Part shown: positions 1-7,435 of the stretch, in pieces
How the letters are laid out: each line of letters starts with the position of its first letter
How positions within the stretch are numbered: position 1 is the stretch's first letter
Source: Acidobacteria bacterium AH-259-L09
Lineage (GTDB): Bacteria; Acidobacteriota; UBA6911; RPQK01
Direction: 5' to 3'
NCBI GenBank assembly: GCA_027717875.1
Contig: JALLOL010000018.1
Span: forward strand, 1 to 17,758
DNA: 17,758 nt
Made by a program: the position numbers and the translations under genes
The notes under the pieces: generated by a model
Database searches by the model: none
The model's input: the letters and a program-made list of their open reading frames with translations, nothing else
What the model was told of the DNA's origin: nothing

Positions 1-1695
1 GTTTTGGGAAATGACAGTCGAAGTTTTCTTGCGGTTATCCGCTCCCTGGGACGTCAAAATCTAACCGTCCACGTCGCTTGGGATGGTCACGAATCGATCG
101 CGCGCCACTCCAGATACATTGCAAAGATTCACCCGATTCCCCCTTACTCTGGCGGGGAAACTAATTGGAAACAGGCCCTGCTTTCCATCATCAGAGAGGA
201 GCAATTTGATCTGGCTATTCCCTGCCATGATGAAAATCTTCTTCCTTTTCAAGCCCATCGGAAGGATTTTGAAAAACTTGTCCGTATGGGCCTTGTGAAT
301 GATCGAGCCTTTGAGGTTGTTTTCGATAAAGCCAACACCTATGAGCTGGCAAAATCACTGGGCATTCCACTACCCAGGGCATTTACCGTTTTAACCCTAT
401 CGGAAATCGATGCCATCCTGTCTCGGTTCGAGCTTCCTGTTGTCCTGAAACCCTGCACTTCATACCGTCTGGAGAATTTGAACGTAAAAAACCACGTTTG
501 TAAGGTATATACGTTGGAGGAATTAACCACCTATCTCGAGTCCCTGCTTCACCAAGGCAAGGTTCTTGTTCAAGAGAATTTTCCGGGGACGGGAGTCGGG
601 GTCGAGGTCTTGGTAGACCAGGGAGAAATACTGGTGGCATTCCAGCACGTTCGAATCCATGAGCCCATAACGGGAGGAGGCAGTTCTTACCGCAAGAGCG
701 TTTCGGTAGAACCAGAGCTACTGAAAGCCGTAAAGACTCTTTTGCGCTCGTTGGAATACACAGGTGTGGCGATGGTTGAATTTCGGGTAAATTTCGACAC
801 CGGTGAATGGATTCTCGTCGAAATTAACGGTCGATTTTGGGGATCATTACCTTTGGCGCTGGCAGCGGGTGCCGATTTCCCTTACTACCTGTACCAACTT
901 CTGGTCGAGGGGAAAAGGGAGTTTCCTCAAGGGTACAAAGCTGGAATTTACAGCCGAAACTTATTTGACGACTTCGGGTGGATGGTTCAAAACCTGGGGG
1001 CCAATCGAACGGACAAAACATCTGGAACACTGCCTTTGTGGGAAGTGACAAAGGAGCTGATCAACCTGGTTGCTTTCCGAGAGCGAAGTGACACCCTGGT
1101 CATGGATGATCCCAAGCCGGGGTTCGTTGAAATATGCAGGCTATTGAGTGCGTGCAAATCGCTCGCTTTAGACAAAATAAAGAATCTCTGCCTCTTACTG
1201 CAGCCGGTTCGAAGGTTCTATGGGAGGCGGACTAGGCGAGCGCTGATTAAGGCTCAGACCGTACTGTTCGTTTGTAAAGGCAACATTTGTAGAAGTCCCT
1301 TCGCCGAAGCCTATGCCAGGGTAAATCTGGGGGAAAGTGTGCAGGTGACGTCATGTGGTTACTATCCGGAGGGAAACCGTGTTTGTCCTACACAAGCAGT
1401 TAAAACAGCCAAAAAGTTGGGAATCGATCTGGCGGCTCATCGTTCCAGTGTCATCACGGAGGACAATGTTCGCAGAGCAGAGATAATCTTCACCTTCGAT
1501 TCGGAAAGCCGGCGAACCGTGATTAGCCGATACCCCTTCGCTAAGGGAAAAGTTTACAGGCTGGGCTTGCTTGCCCCCAAAGGTCCAATAAGCATCGAGG
1601 ATCCGTTTGGAAAGAGCAGCACTGAATTTTATGCGGTGTACCAAAACATTGTGCGCATCCTGAATAACCTCAAATGCGCGGAATCTTCAGCCTGA
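1..1695 (+). CDS. ATP-grasp ligase fused to low-molecular-weight protein tyrosine phosphatase (5'-partial)
   Basis: The reading frame is open at the window edge, so the true start lies upstream, probably only a few codons away because the first residues look like the opening strand of an ATP-grasp protein. Residues are numbered from the TTG at position 4. Residues 1 to about 390 form an ATP-grasp enzyme: a pre-ATP-grasp Rossmann part, an ATP-binding part (FDKANTYELAKSLGIPLPR, near 105-125) and the metal-binding end with EINGRFWGS. Such enzymes join a carboxylate to an amine or thiol using ATP; the substrate cannot be read here. Residues about 420-563 are a complete LMW-PTP/Wzb-type phosphatase with P-loop VCKGNICRS (nucleophile C424, R430) and the general-acid Asp in EDPF (D533). 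All key phosphatase residues are present. Wzb enzymes dephosphorylate Wzc-type kinases, and such a kinase is encoded in this window. Domain calls are firm; the joint function is inferred. Confidence 0.88.
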   Translation, partial: VLGNDSRSFLAVIRSLGRQNLTVHVAWDGHESIARHSRYIAKIHPIPPYSGGETNWKQALLSIIREEQFDLAIPCHDENLLPFQAHRKDFEKLVRMGLVNDRAFEVVFDKANTYELAKSLGIPLPRAFTVLTLSEIDAILSRFELPVVLKPCTSYRLENLNVKNHVCKVYTLEELTTYLESLLHQGKVLVQENFPGTGVGVEVLVDQGEILVAFQHVRIHEPITGGGSSYRKSVSVEPELLKAVKTLLRSLEYTGVAMVEFRVNFDTGEWILVEINGRFWGSLPLALAAGADFPYYLYQLLVEGKREFPQGYKAGIYSRNLFDDFGWMVQNLGANRTDKTSGTLPLWEVTKELINLVAFRERSDTLVMDDPKPGFVEICRLLSACKSLALDKIKNLCLLLQPVRRFYGRRTRRALIKAQTVLFVCKGNICRSPFAEAYARVNLGESVQVTSCGYYPEGNRVCPTQAVKTAKKLGIDLAAHRSSVITEDNVRRAEIIFTFDSESRRTVISRYPFAKGKVYRLGLLAPKGPISIEDPFGKSSTEFYAVYQNIVRILNNLKCAESSA

Positions 1696-1709
1696 TCGAG
1701 GTCAAGTAA

Positions 1710-1742
1710 ATGAGAATACTCTTCATTGCCGCGCAATTATGA
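1710..1742 (+). pseudogene. 10-codon stub resembling the start of a lost glycosyltransferase gene
   Basis: An ATG eight bases after a GAGG Shine-Dalgarno-like motif (1698-1701) reads MRILFIAAQL and then stops at TGA 1740-1742. This is the typical first beta-strand of a GT4/GT-B glycosyltransferase, usually followed by a proline-rich loop and a Gly-rich motif. Nothing after the stop continues it in the same frame. It starts 15 bases after the stop of the ATP-grasp/phosphatase gene, where the next operon gene would be expected. I read it as a 5' remnant left by deletion or recombination; a functional leader peptide or chance cannot be excluded. Confidence 0.35.
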
Positions 1743-1808
1743 TAAAGGGCAAGTCGCGCCCCTTCCTGGTCGCTTCTATGATCGGCGCAAAATCGCGGGG
1801 TGAGGGCC

Positions 1809-2852
1809 ATGAGAAAACAACTTATCATCACGGGGGGCGCGGGCTTTATCGGCGCCAACACGGCGGCGAGTTTCCTCAAAGACGGCTGGCAAGTCGTCTT
1901 GCTGGATAATTTTTCGCGCAAGGGAACGCGAGAAAACCTGCGTTGGCTACAGTCACTCAAGACCAAAGGTAAACTGGAAGTGGTCAAGGTAGATGTCCGC
2001 AATGCAAAAAAACTCATTCCCCTGTTCAAAAAGCACAGGAATGCCAAAGTAGTCCTGCACTTCAGCGGCCAAGTGGCGGTGACGACCTCGGTTATCAACC
2101 CCCGCCAGGATTTTGAAATCAACGCCCTTGGCGCTTTGAATGTGCTGGAGGCGGTGCGCCTGTCGGGGGGCGATCCCGCGATCATTTACAGCTCGACGAA
2201 CAAAGTCTACGGCGGCATGGAGGGCATTAAAGTAATCCGTAAAGGCAAGCGATACCAGTACCGCGATTACCCCGGGGGGATGTCCGAGGAGCAACCGCTG
2301 GATTTTCATTCCCCCTATGGCTGCTCCAAGGGCGCCGCCGACCAGTACGTGCGCGACTACTACCGCATTTACGGGCTGAAAACGGTGGTCATGCGGCAGT
2401 CTTGCATTTACGGCTACCGGCAATTTGGCGTGGAAGACCAGGGCTGGGTGGCCTGGTTCACCATCGCATCGGTGCTGGGCAAACCCATCACCATTTACGG
2501 CGATGGGATGCAGATTCGCGACGTACTTTTCATCGATGACCTGGTGCGGGCGTACAAAATGGGAGTCCGGTCAATCAATAAAATCGCCGGCAGGATTTAC
2601 AATATCGGCGGCGGGCCGCGCTTTCAGTCTTCCCTGTTGGAATTGCTCAGCACCCTGGAAAAACTGCTGGGCAAACCCATTCCCTATACTTTTGATGACT
2701 GGCGGCCCGGCGACCAGAAAGTCTTCGTTTGCGACATCCGCAAGGCCAAAAAAGAATTCGGGTGGGCACCGAAAGTTTCCGTGAAGGAAGGAGTGGGCAA
2801 GCTTTTCAACTGGGTGGTGAAAAACAAAAAGGAAATCGCTAAGTTGTTTTAG
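1809..2852 (+). CDS. NAD-dependent sugar epimerase, CDP-paratose 2-epimerase-like (extended SDR)
   Basis: An extended short-chain dehydrogenase/reductase that interconverts or modifies nucleotide sugars in the cytoplasm. The N-terminus has the NAD-binding TGGAGFIG motif, the acidic end of the second strand (LLDNFS) and a DVRN segment. The SSTNKVYG block is characteristic of the CDP-paratose/CDP-tyvelose 2-epimerase branch, and the catalytic YGCSK tyrosine-lysine pair follows. The C-terminal part has the substrate-binding RDVLFIDDLVRAY and NIGGG motifs. Length (347 aa) is normal for the family. I chose ATG 1809, which follows GGGGTGAGG with good spacing; GTG 1800 overlaps that motif and is less likely. 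The genes that make CDP-paratose are not in the window, so the exact substrate is open. Base usage looks more GC-rich than in the preceding gene. It converges on the next gene with a 20-base gap. Confidence 0.85.
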   Translation: MRKQLIITGGAGFIGANTAASFLKDGWQVVLLDNFSRKGTRENLRWLQSLKTKGKLEVVKVDVRNAKKLIPLFKKHRNAKVVLHFSGQVAVTTSVINPRQDFEINALGALNVLEAVRLSGGDPAIIYSSTNKVYGGMEGIKVIRKGKRYQYRDYPGGMSEEQPLDFHSPYGCSKGAADQYVRDYYRIYGLKTVVMRQSCIYGYRQFGVEDQGWVAWFTIASVLGKPITIYGDGMQIRDVLFIDDLVRAYKMGVRSINKIAGRIYNIGGGPRFQSSLLELLSTLEKLLGKPIPYTFDDWRPGDQKVFVCDIRKAKKEFGWAPKVSVKEGVGKLFNWVVKNKKEIAKLF

Positions 2853-2872
2853 GCCGGTAGCAATATGTATAT

Positions 2873-4084
2873 TCACAACAACCTAGGCGGCATTTCCTGC
2901 AGTACTTCTTGCACGAGTTGGCCGAATTTCTCTCCCTGCTTTTGCCAAGTGAACTCCCGCAGCACTCTTTCTCTGCCCGCCCGGCCCAGCCGTTTTGCCA
3001 GCTCGGGGTTTTGCAAAATTTCAATCACTTTCTGCCCCAGGGCCTGGCTGTCCTTGGGTTGCACCAAAAAACCCACTTCGCCGTCGGCCACCGCGTCGGG
3101 AATGCCACCGTCCCAGGTGCCGATCACCGGCCGGGAGCAGATGCCGGCCTCCAGAAACACGATGCCAAAACCTTCCACCAGGTTGCGACTCATCATCACA
3201 AAAATATCGCAGAGGTGGTACCAGTAAACGATTTCATCATGCTGCACATGGTCCAGCACCATCACCCGGTCCTCAACGCCGTATTCCCTGGCCAAAGCGT
3301 TTAGCCAATCGCGCCGCTGCTGGTTCAGGTGCCCGGCCATGACGTAAGTGACATTGGGAATTTGCTTGGCAATATGAGGCAGGCTCTCAATCACCGTATC
3401 CTGCCCCTTGTGGGGCTCGATGCGGGCGACGGTGAGCAGCACTTTTTTATCCTGCAGGCCGTAGCGCGCCCGCCGCTGCTGCAGCGTGGAGTCGTCGGGG
3501 GGAATTTCCGGAAAGTTGGCCGGATCGACGCCACCATGGATGATCGCAACTTTGGCGGGGTCGGCACCGGCCCCGACGCACTGATCTTTTGTGGCCCGGC
3601 TGATGGCAATGATTTTCCGGGCATTGGCGAGAATTTGTTTTAAAATAGAGTCATAGGGAAATTTTCCGGCGTAGCGTTCAAACTCTTCACCGTACACAAA
3701 AACGATATAAGGAAAGCCTCCCCGGCCGGCCAGGGCGGTAGCGGCCCCTCCCGGCACCATAGTCTGCCCGCAAATGACCAGGGGAGTCGATGGCGCGCCG
3801 GCCAAGTAGCGTTTCAAGTGGCGCTTGAAAAACCGGGGCCGCAGAAATTTGATTTGATAAGACCAGCGGTCCCAAAGCGAATCCGGGCGGCTAAGGCGCA
3901 GCCTTTCAGGCAGGGGTTTTTCCTGGTCCTTGGGATTTTTGAACCAGGACCAGTGCGGGGCCAGGATATCCATACCCAACTGGCTGTGCAAGCACAGGGA
4001 ACTGACATGGACTGAAACTCCACCGGGAATCGGGGGCCAGTCTGAAGCGAGAAGCACAATGGGAGTGGAGGCATCCTCAGGCAT
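2873..4084 (-). CDS. Glycosyltransferase family 4 (GT-B fold)
   Basis: A complete 403-aa retaining glycosyltransferase, presumably cytoplasmic or membrane-associated, moving a sugar from a nucleotide donor to a growing glycan. The N-terminal acceptor domain begins with PIVLLASDWPPIPGGVSVHV, the usual first strand and glycine loop. The C-terminal donor domain has LLTVARIEPHKGQDTVIESL, VMAGH, and the E-x7-E signature EGFGIVFLE followed by a GGIPDAV-type loop. Donor and acceptor cannot be read. It is separated from the upstream GT4 gene by 128 bases. The start codon has no Shine-Dalgarno motif but lies six bases after a TAGAAT box, suggesting its own leaderless transcript. The GC-rich coding sequence resembles the convergent epimerase more than the rest of the operon, so the two may have arrived together (impression, not measured). 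Confidence 0.9.
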   Translation of the reverse strand: MPEDASTPIVLLASDWPPIPGGVSVHVSSLCLHSQLGMDILAPHWSWFKNPKDQEKPLPERLRLSRPDSLWDRWSYQIKFLRPRFFKRHLKRYLAGAPSTPLVICGQTMVPGGAATALAGRGGFPYIVFVYGEEFERYAGKFPYDSILKQILANARKIIAISRATKDQCVGAGADPAKVAIIHGGVDPANFPEIPPDDSTLQQRRARYGLQDKKVLLTVARIEPHKGQDTVIESLPHIAKQIPNVTYVMAGHLNQQRRDWLNALAREYGVEDRVMVLDHVQHDEIVYWYHLCDIFVMMSRNLVEGFGIVFLEAGICSRPVIGTWDGGIPDAVADGEVGFLVQPKDSQALGQKVIEILQNPELAKRLGRAGRERVLREFTWQKQGEKFGQLVQEVLQEMPPRLL

Positions 4085-4090
4085 CGCAAA

Positions 4091-4099
4091 ATTCTAGCA
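4091..4099 (-). promoter_or_regulatory. Extended -10 promoter for the downstream GT4 gene, possible leaderless start
   Basis: On the minus strand TGCTAGAAT (extended -10, TGn plus TAGAAT) is followed by exactly six bases and then the ATG of the GT4 gene at 4084. No convincing -35 lies 16-18 bases upstream and no ribosome-binding site precedes the ATG. That spacing puts the predicted transcript start at or next to the A of the ATG. It also explains how this gene, detached from the main operon by 128 bases, could be expressed. Confidence 0.4.
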
Positions 4100-4212
4100 T
4101 TGAAATGCCCCCCAAGAAAATCCACCGCGGTTTATTTTCCTAAATGAATTGGCTTACATGCCTTGCGCCTGGGGTGGGTGGCGGCGTTTAAATTACCAGA
4201 TAAGTCGGAATA

Positions 4213-5337
4213 TTAATGTAGAAGTTTTTCCATCTCTTGAATGATAATCCGGGCAGTTTTCTGACTCGAAAATTGACGAACCCAAGATTTGCCTCGTTGA
4301 CGGAACTCCTCATACCGGACGGAGTCTTCACATAGAGCCACGATCGCGTCTATGAACTGCTGCCGGTCTCCAGGATCAAGTGTCCAACCTCCTTTACCAA
4401 CAACTTCCTCTAGAGAAGTCGCATTGGAGCTCACTACTGGAAGACCCTGCGCCATGGCTTCCAGCGGCGGAAGTCCGAAACCTTCAAACAAGGAAGGAAA
4501 CACAAAAAGGTGGCCGGCTCGATACAAATCGTTCAACAGCTCGTTGGGGACATGGCCTAAGAGCCTAACCCGATCTGTCAATTTCTTTTCTTTGACCTTC
4601 TCCTGAAGAACCCTTCGGTACCGACTGTGATTGCCTGCGATGACCAGTTTGTATTCTCGACGCAGTTTGGACGGAAGCTGCTCATAGACATCGATGAGGA
4701 AAAGCAAATTTTTGTGCGGTTTCAGATTACCCACATAAAGAAAATAGTTGTCCTCTATTTTCTGTTCTCTCCTAAATCTTTCCCACTCGGGATGTGTCTC
4801 TTTTACTGAAGGTTGTTTCAGACCCGTATAGTTAACCTTGATTTTCTCTGGCCTAACCCAAAAACGCCGAAGCACCTCGTGTCTAGTCCAGTTGCTGACC
4901 ACGAAGGCGACAGCCGCGAGGCTCACGCTAATTTGCAGGTTGACGAAAAAATAACAGCGATACGCTCTACCTGTTAAAGAATCGTACTCCGGACTGAACA
5001 AGATGTTCACGTCATGCACAACGACAATACCGGGACAAGGGAGAAAGCAGGGCAGTTTGTAATATGGAGAAAAAAAAAGATCTATTCTCATCTTCTTTGC
5101 AAGCCGGGGAATTTCCCATTGGTCTTGCACCAAGATTGACCTCGAACGCAACTTGACCCTCTCGCAGTCTGAGTGTCGAGCTACGCCCCGTTCGCTGGTA
5201 TAGAACAGCGTCCACTTCCAATGAGGTTTCCAGCACTGCAAATACGGCAGGATTCCCTCCAGGAATCGACCAATGCCAGTCATGTGTTCTTGTAGTTCCC
5301 GGGCATCAATGCCGATGTGAACTAGATTTTCACCCAT
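4213..5337 (-). CDS. Glycosyltransferase family 4 (mannosyltransferase-like)
   Basis: A 374-aa GT-B glycosyltransferase of the GT4 type common in O-antigen and exopolysaccharide clusters. The N-terminus reads IGIDARELQEHMTGIGR, the standard first strand and glycine-rich loop. A middle segment has HDVNILFSPEY. The donor domain has YVGNLKPHKNL, then VRLLGHVP and the E-x7-E signature EGFGLPPLE. It probably adds one sugar to the lipid-linked repeat unit at the inner face of the inner membrane; sugar specificity cannot be read. Its ATG lies inside the end of the small Arg-rich membrane protein gene (8-base overlap), so translation is probably coupled. It is the last gene of the tightly packed part of the operon; no clear hairpin terminator is visible in the 128 bases after its stop. 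Confidence 0.9.
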   Translation of the reverse strand: MGENLVHIGIDARELQEHMTGIGRFLEGILPYLQCWKPHWKWTLFYTSERGVARHSDCERVKLRSRSILVQDQWEIPRLAKKMRIDLFFSPYYKLPCFLPCPGIVVVHDVNILFSPEYDSLTGRAYRCYFFVNLQISVSLAAVAFVVSNWTRHEVLRRFWVRPEKIKVNYTGLKQPSVKETHPEWERFRREQKIEDNYFLYVGNLKPHKNLLFLIDVYEQLPSKLRREYKLVIAGNHSRYRRVLQEKVKEKKLTDRVRLLGHVPNELLNDLYRAGHLFVFPSLFEGFGLPPLEAMAQGLPVVSSNATSLEEVVGKGGWTLDPGDRQQFIDAIVALCEDSVRYEEFRQRGKSWVRQFSSQKTARIIIQEMEKLLH

Positions 5338-5548
5338 CCTCTTTCAAGCCCTGCTCTCTTGTTTCTCTATCCTGATCCCGAGGCTCGTGATATTCAGGAT
5401 CGTAATGGTAAAGGTAGGAGCCGAACCACCACAACAAGAAGGTAATCCCCAAAATCAACGACAAAACAATAATCCTTCGAATCACCCTGCGTCGTGAAAA
5501 ACGCCTCCAAAACTTCCGTGAAGAACGTCTCCTAAACTTCCGGCTCAT
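5330..5548 (-). CDS. Small Arg-rich single-pass membrane protein
   Basis: A 72-aa protein I do not recognise. The first 25 residues hold about 14 Arg/Lys, followed by one hydrophobic stretch (about 26-48, LSLILGITFLLWWFG) and a charged, Glu/Asp/Arg-rich tail with several tyrosines near the membrane. By the positive-inside rule the Arg-rich N-terminus should be cytoplasmic and the acidic tail periplasmic. It is likely real: its ATG shares one base with the stop of the asparagine-synthase-like gene (TAATG), and its end overlaps the GT4 start by eight bases, so it is embedded in a coupled operon. A 24-base tandem duplication makes up much of its basic region. A small accessory of the polysaccharide machinery is a guess from position only. 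Confidence 0.7.
   Translation of the reverse strand: MSRKFRRRSSRKFWRRFSRRRVIRRIIVLSLILGITFLLWWFGSYLYHYDPEYHEPRDQDRETREQGLKEDG
5494..5541. repeat. 24-bp in-frame tandem duplication inside the small membrane protein gene
   Basis: Positions 5494-5517 and 5518-5541 are two directly adjacent 24-base copies differing at only three positions. In the protein they give two consecutive 8-residue units, RKFRRRSS and RKFWRRFS. Because the unit is a multiple of three, the duplication lengthened the basic segment without breaking the frame. Confidence 0.85.
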
Positions 5549-7434
5549 TATCCCGTGAGTCTTCTCTCCATCTTTTCATACCACAGCTGGAAGACAAAAA
5601 GAGCCCACAGCTGGTTGGTTTTTCGAACTTTTCCGCCAAGATGACCCTCAAACAGATTGCTGACTTGCTGTGGATTAAAAATAGCCTGCCGGCGAAGTCT
5701 CTCCGGCGCCAGATAATGCTCAAACATGGGCCGGAGCTCGTTCTTCATCCAGGTGCCGATGGGGATCATAAAACCCTGTTTCTTACGCCTCAAAATCTCC
5801 GGCGGTAAATCTTTTCTTAGTATTTTTTTCAAGAGTTTTTTGAGGGTGAACGGGCCAAGTTTTCGCTGCCATGGGTGGCGAATCAAGTCCTCTACTAAGA
5901 GATGATCACAGAAAGGGACGCGGATCTCCAAAGAATGAGCCATTCCCATCTGATCAGCCATAAAAAGCAAATCATTCACCAAGTAGGAAACCAAATCCAC
6001 ATAGAAGACCTGATCAGCACAGTCCCAAGTCGAAACTGGATGAACCAACTGCTTGAAGTAAACTTTGTCCCCATCCACAGACCTTAATCGGGTTAGAAAT
6101 TCCTTCGTGTACAGGTCCCGTCTTTGCTCTGTTGAATTGAAACTGACCCATCTGCGATAACGCTCCAAAGGAAGATCCTGGGGGTGTGACAAGAAGTCTC
6201 GAGCCCAGCCTCCGATGTTTCTACTCGACTCCTGCTCGGGAATGGCACCACACAGCCAAGCAAAAGACTTCCGCAACACAAGCGGTAATTTCCGATAACG
6301 CGTCTCCCACAAAGCGCCAAGGTAACGGGGATATCCTCCAAACAACTCGTCACCACCGATCCCGGAAAGCGCCACTTTGACCTCACCGACAGTCTGCTGG
6401 CTCACCAGATAAGTCGGAATCGCTGAAGAATCGCCAAAAGGCTCATCCAGTGCTCCGACGACTTCCAAGATGGTCTTGCGGATGTCCGGCTCCACAATGA
6501 ACTCGTGGTGCTCTGTTCCGTAATGATTAGAGACTAACCGGCTGAATTCCAGTTCGTTAAAAGACTCAAATTGCTGTCCGTAGCCGATAGAAAAGGTCCT
6601 GACCGGGCCAGAAGAGCTTCGACTCATTAAGGCCACAACTGCGCTGGAGTCGATGCCTCCACTGAGAAAAGCGCCCAAGGGTACGTCGCTCATTAAACGA
6701 ACTGCGACCGAGTCTTGAAGACGTGAATAAATACGCTTTTCAAGCTCCTCTTGGTCTCCGTTGGAGAACTGCTCAGTGGGGGGCTGCCAGTACCTGACAA
6801 CCCGGTATTCGCCCCTTTCATATTCCAGGTAACTCCCGGGCGGGAGCTTGTAGATGTTCCTGTAGATCGTCCAGGGGCAGGGAATATAAAGAAAAGTCAA
6901 ATAGAGCTCCAGGGCATCGGGGTTGAGCTCCAGGCAAAGCCGCTCCTCTTGCAGCAGTGCTTTCAGCTCTGAAGAGAAGATTAATTTTTTGCCAAAAGGA
7001 GCATAGTAAAGTGGCTTCACTCCCAAGTGATCCCGAGCCAGAAAGCCTCTTTGCCTCCTTTCATCCCAGATGGCAAAAGCAAAGTCTCCTCTCAAAAAGC
7101 GTGGTGTTTCCCGTCCCTTCTCCTCGAAAAGATGGAGAATAACTTCCGTGTCCGTCCGTGTGGAAAAACAGTGCCCCCCAGCCTCCAGGTCGTTTCTCAG
7201 GTCCAGGTAGTTATAGATCTCTCCATTGAAGACAATCCAGAAATCACCCTTTTCGTTGCCAATAGGCTGGTGACCGGTGAAAAGGTCGATGATGGCGAGG
7301 CGGCGCATGCCCAATGTCGCCCCCTCAGCGCAATGCACTCCTTCATCATCCGGGCCCCGATGAGAAAGGTGCTCATTCATGCGCTCGACCAAGGCGCGGT
7401 TCTGTTCCCCGAAGATGCCGCCAATTCCACACAT
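5548..7434 (-). CDS. asnB: Asparagine synthase (glutamine-hydrolysing)-like amidotransferase
   Basis: A 628-aa class II glutamine amidotransferase. The N-terminal glutaminase begins MCGIGGIFG with the catalytic Cys2, followed by SHRGPDDEG (about 24-32), LAIID, VFNGEIYNY (about 68-76) and TDTEV (94-98). The C-terminal synthetase domain has the ATP PP-loop SGGIDSS at 258-264 and later SGIGGDELFGGYPRY. All catalytic motifs are intact and length is normal. Family members make asparagine from aspartate, glutamine and ATP, but copies inside polysaccharide clusters are often thought to amidate a sugar acid or other carboxylate; that role is inferred from context. The start lies one base after the stop of the polymerase gene (TGAcATG) and its own stop shares a base with the next ATG, so it sits in a coupled run. 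Confidence 0.92.
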   Translation of the reverse strand: MCGIGGIFGEQNRALVERMNEHLSHRGPDDEGVHCAEGATLGMRRLAIIDLFTGHQPIGNEKGDFWIVFNGEIYNYLDLRNDLEAGGHCFSTRTDTEVILHLFEEKGRETPRFLRGDFAFAIWDERRQRGFLARDHLGVKPLYYAPFGKKLIFSSELKALLQEERLCLELNPDALELYLTFLYIPCPWTIYRNIYKLPPGSYLEYERGEYRVVRYWQPPTEQFSNGDQEELEKRIYSRLQDSVAVRLMSDVPLGAFLSGGIDSSAVVALMSRSSSGPVRTFSIGYGQQFESFNELEFSRLVSNHYGTEHHEFIVEPDIRKTILEVVGALDEPFGDSSAIPTYLVSQQTVGEVKVALSGIGGDELFGGYPRYLGALWETRYRKLPLVLRKSFAWLCGAIPEQESSRNIGGWARDFLSHPQDLPLERYRRWVSFNSTEQRRDLYTKEFLTRLRSVDGDKVYFKQLVHPVSTWDCADQVFYVDLVSYLVNDLLFMADQMGMAHSLEIRVPFCDHLLVEDLIRHPWQRKLGPFTLKKLLKKILRKDLPPEILRRKKQGFMIPIGTWMKNELRPMFEHYLAPERLRRQAIFNPQQVSNLFEGHLGGKVRKTNQLWALFVFQLWYEKMERRLTG

Positions 7435-7435
7435 G

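Noticed and set aside
1670..2185. 171-codon open frame on the minus strand across the stub region
   Set aside because: Mostly antisense to the epimerase N-terminus, with no recognisable motif.
2853..2872. Bidirectional terminator between the convergent epimerase and GT4 genes
   Set aside because: The 20-base gap has no hairpin with a T-run.
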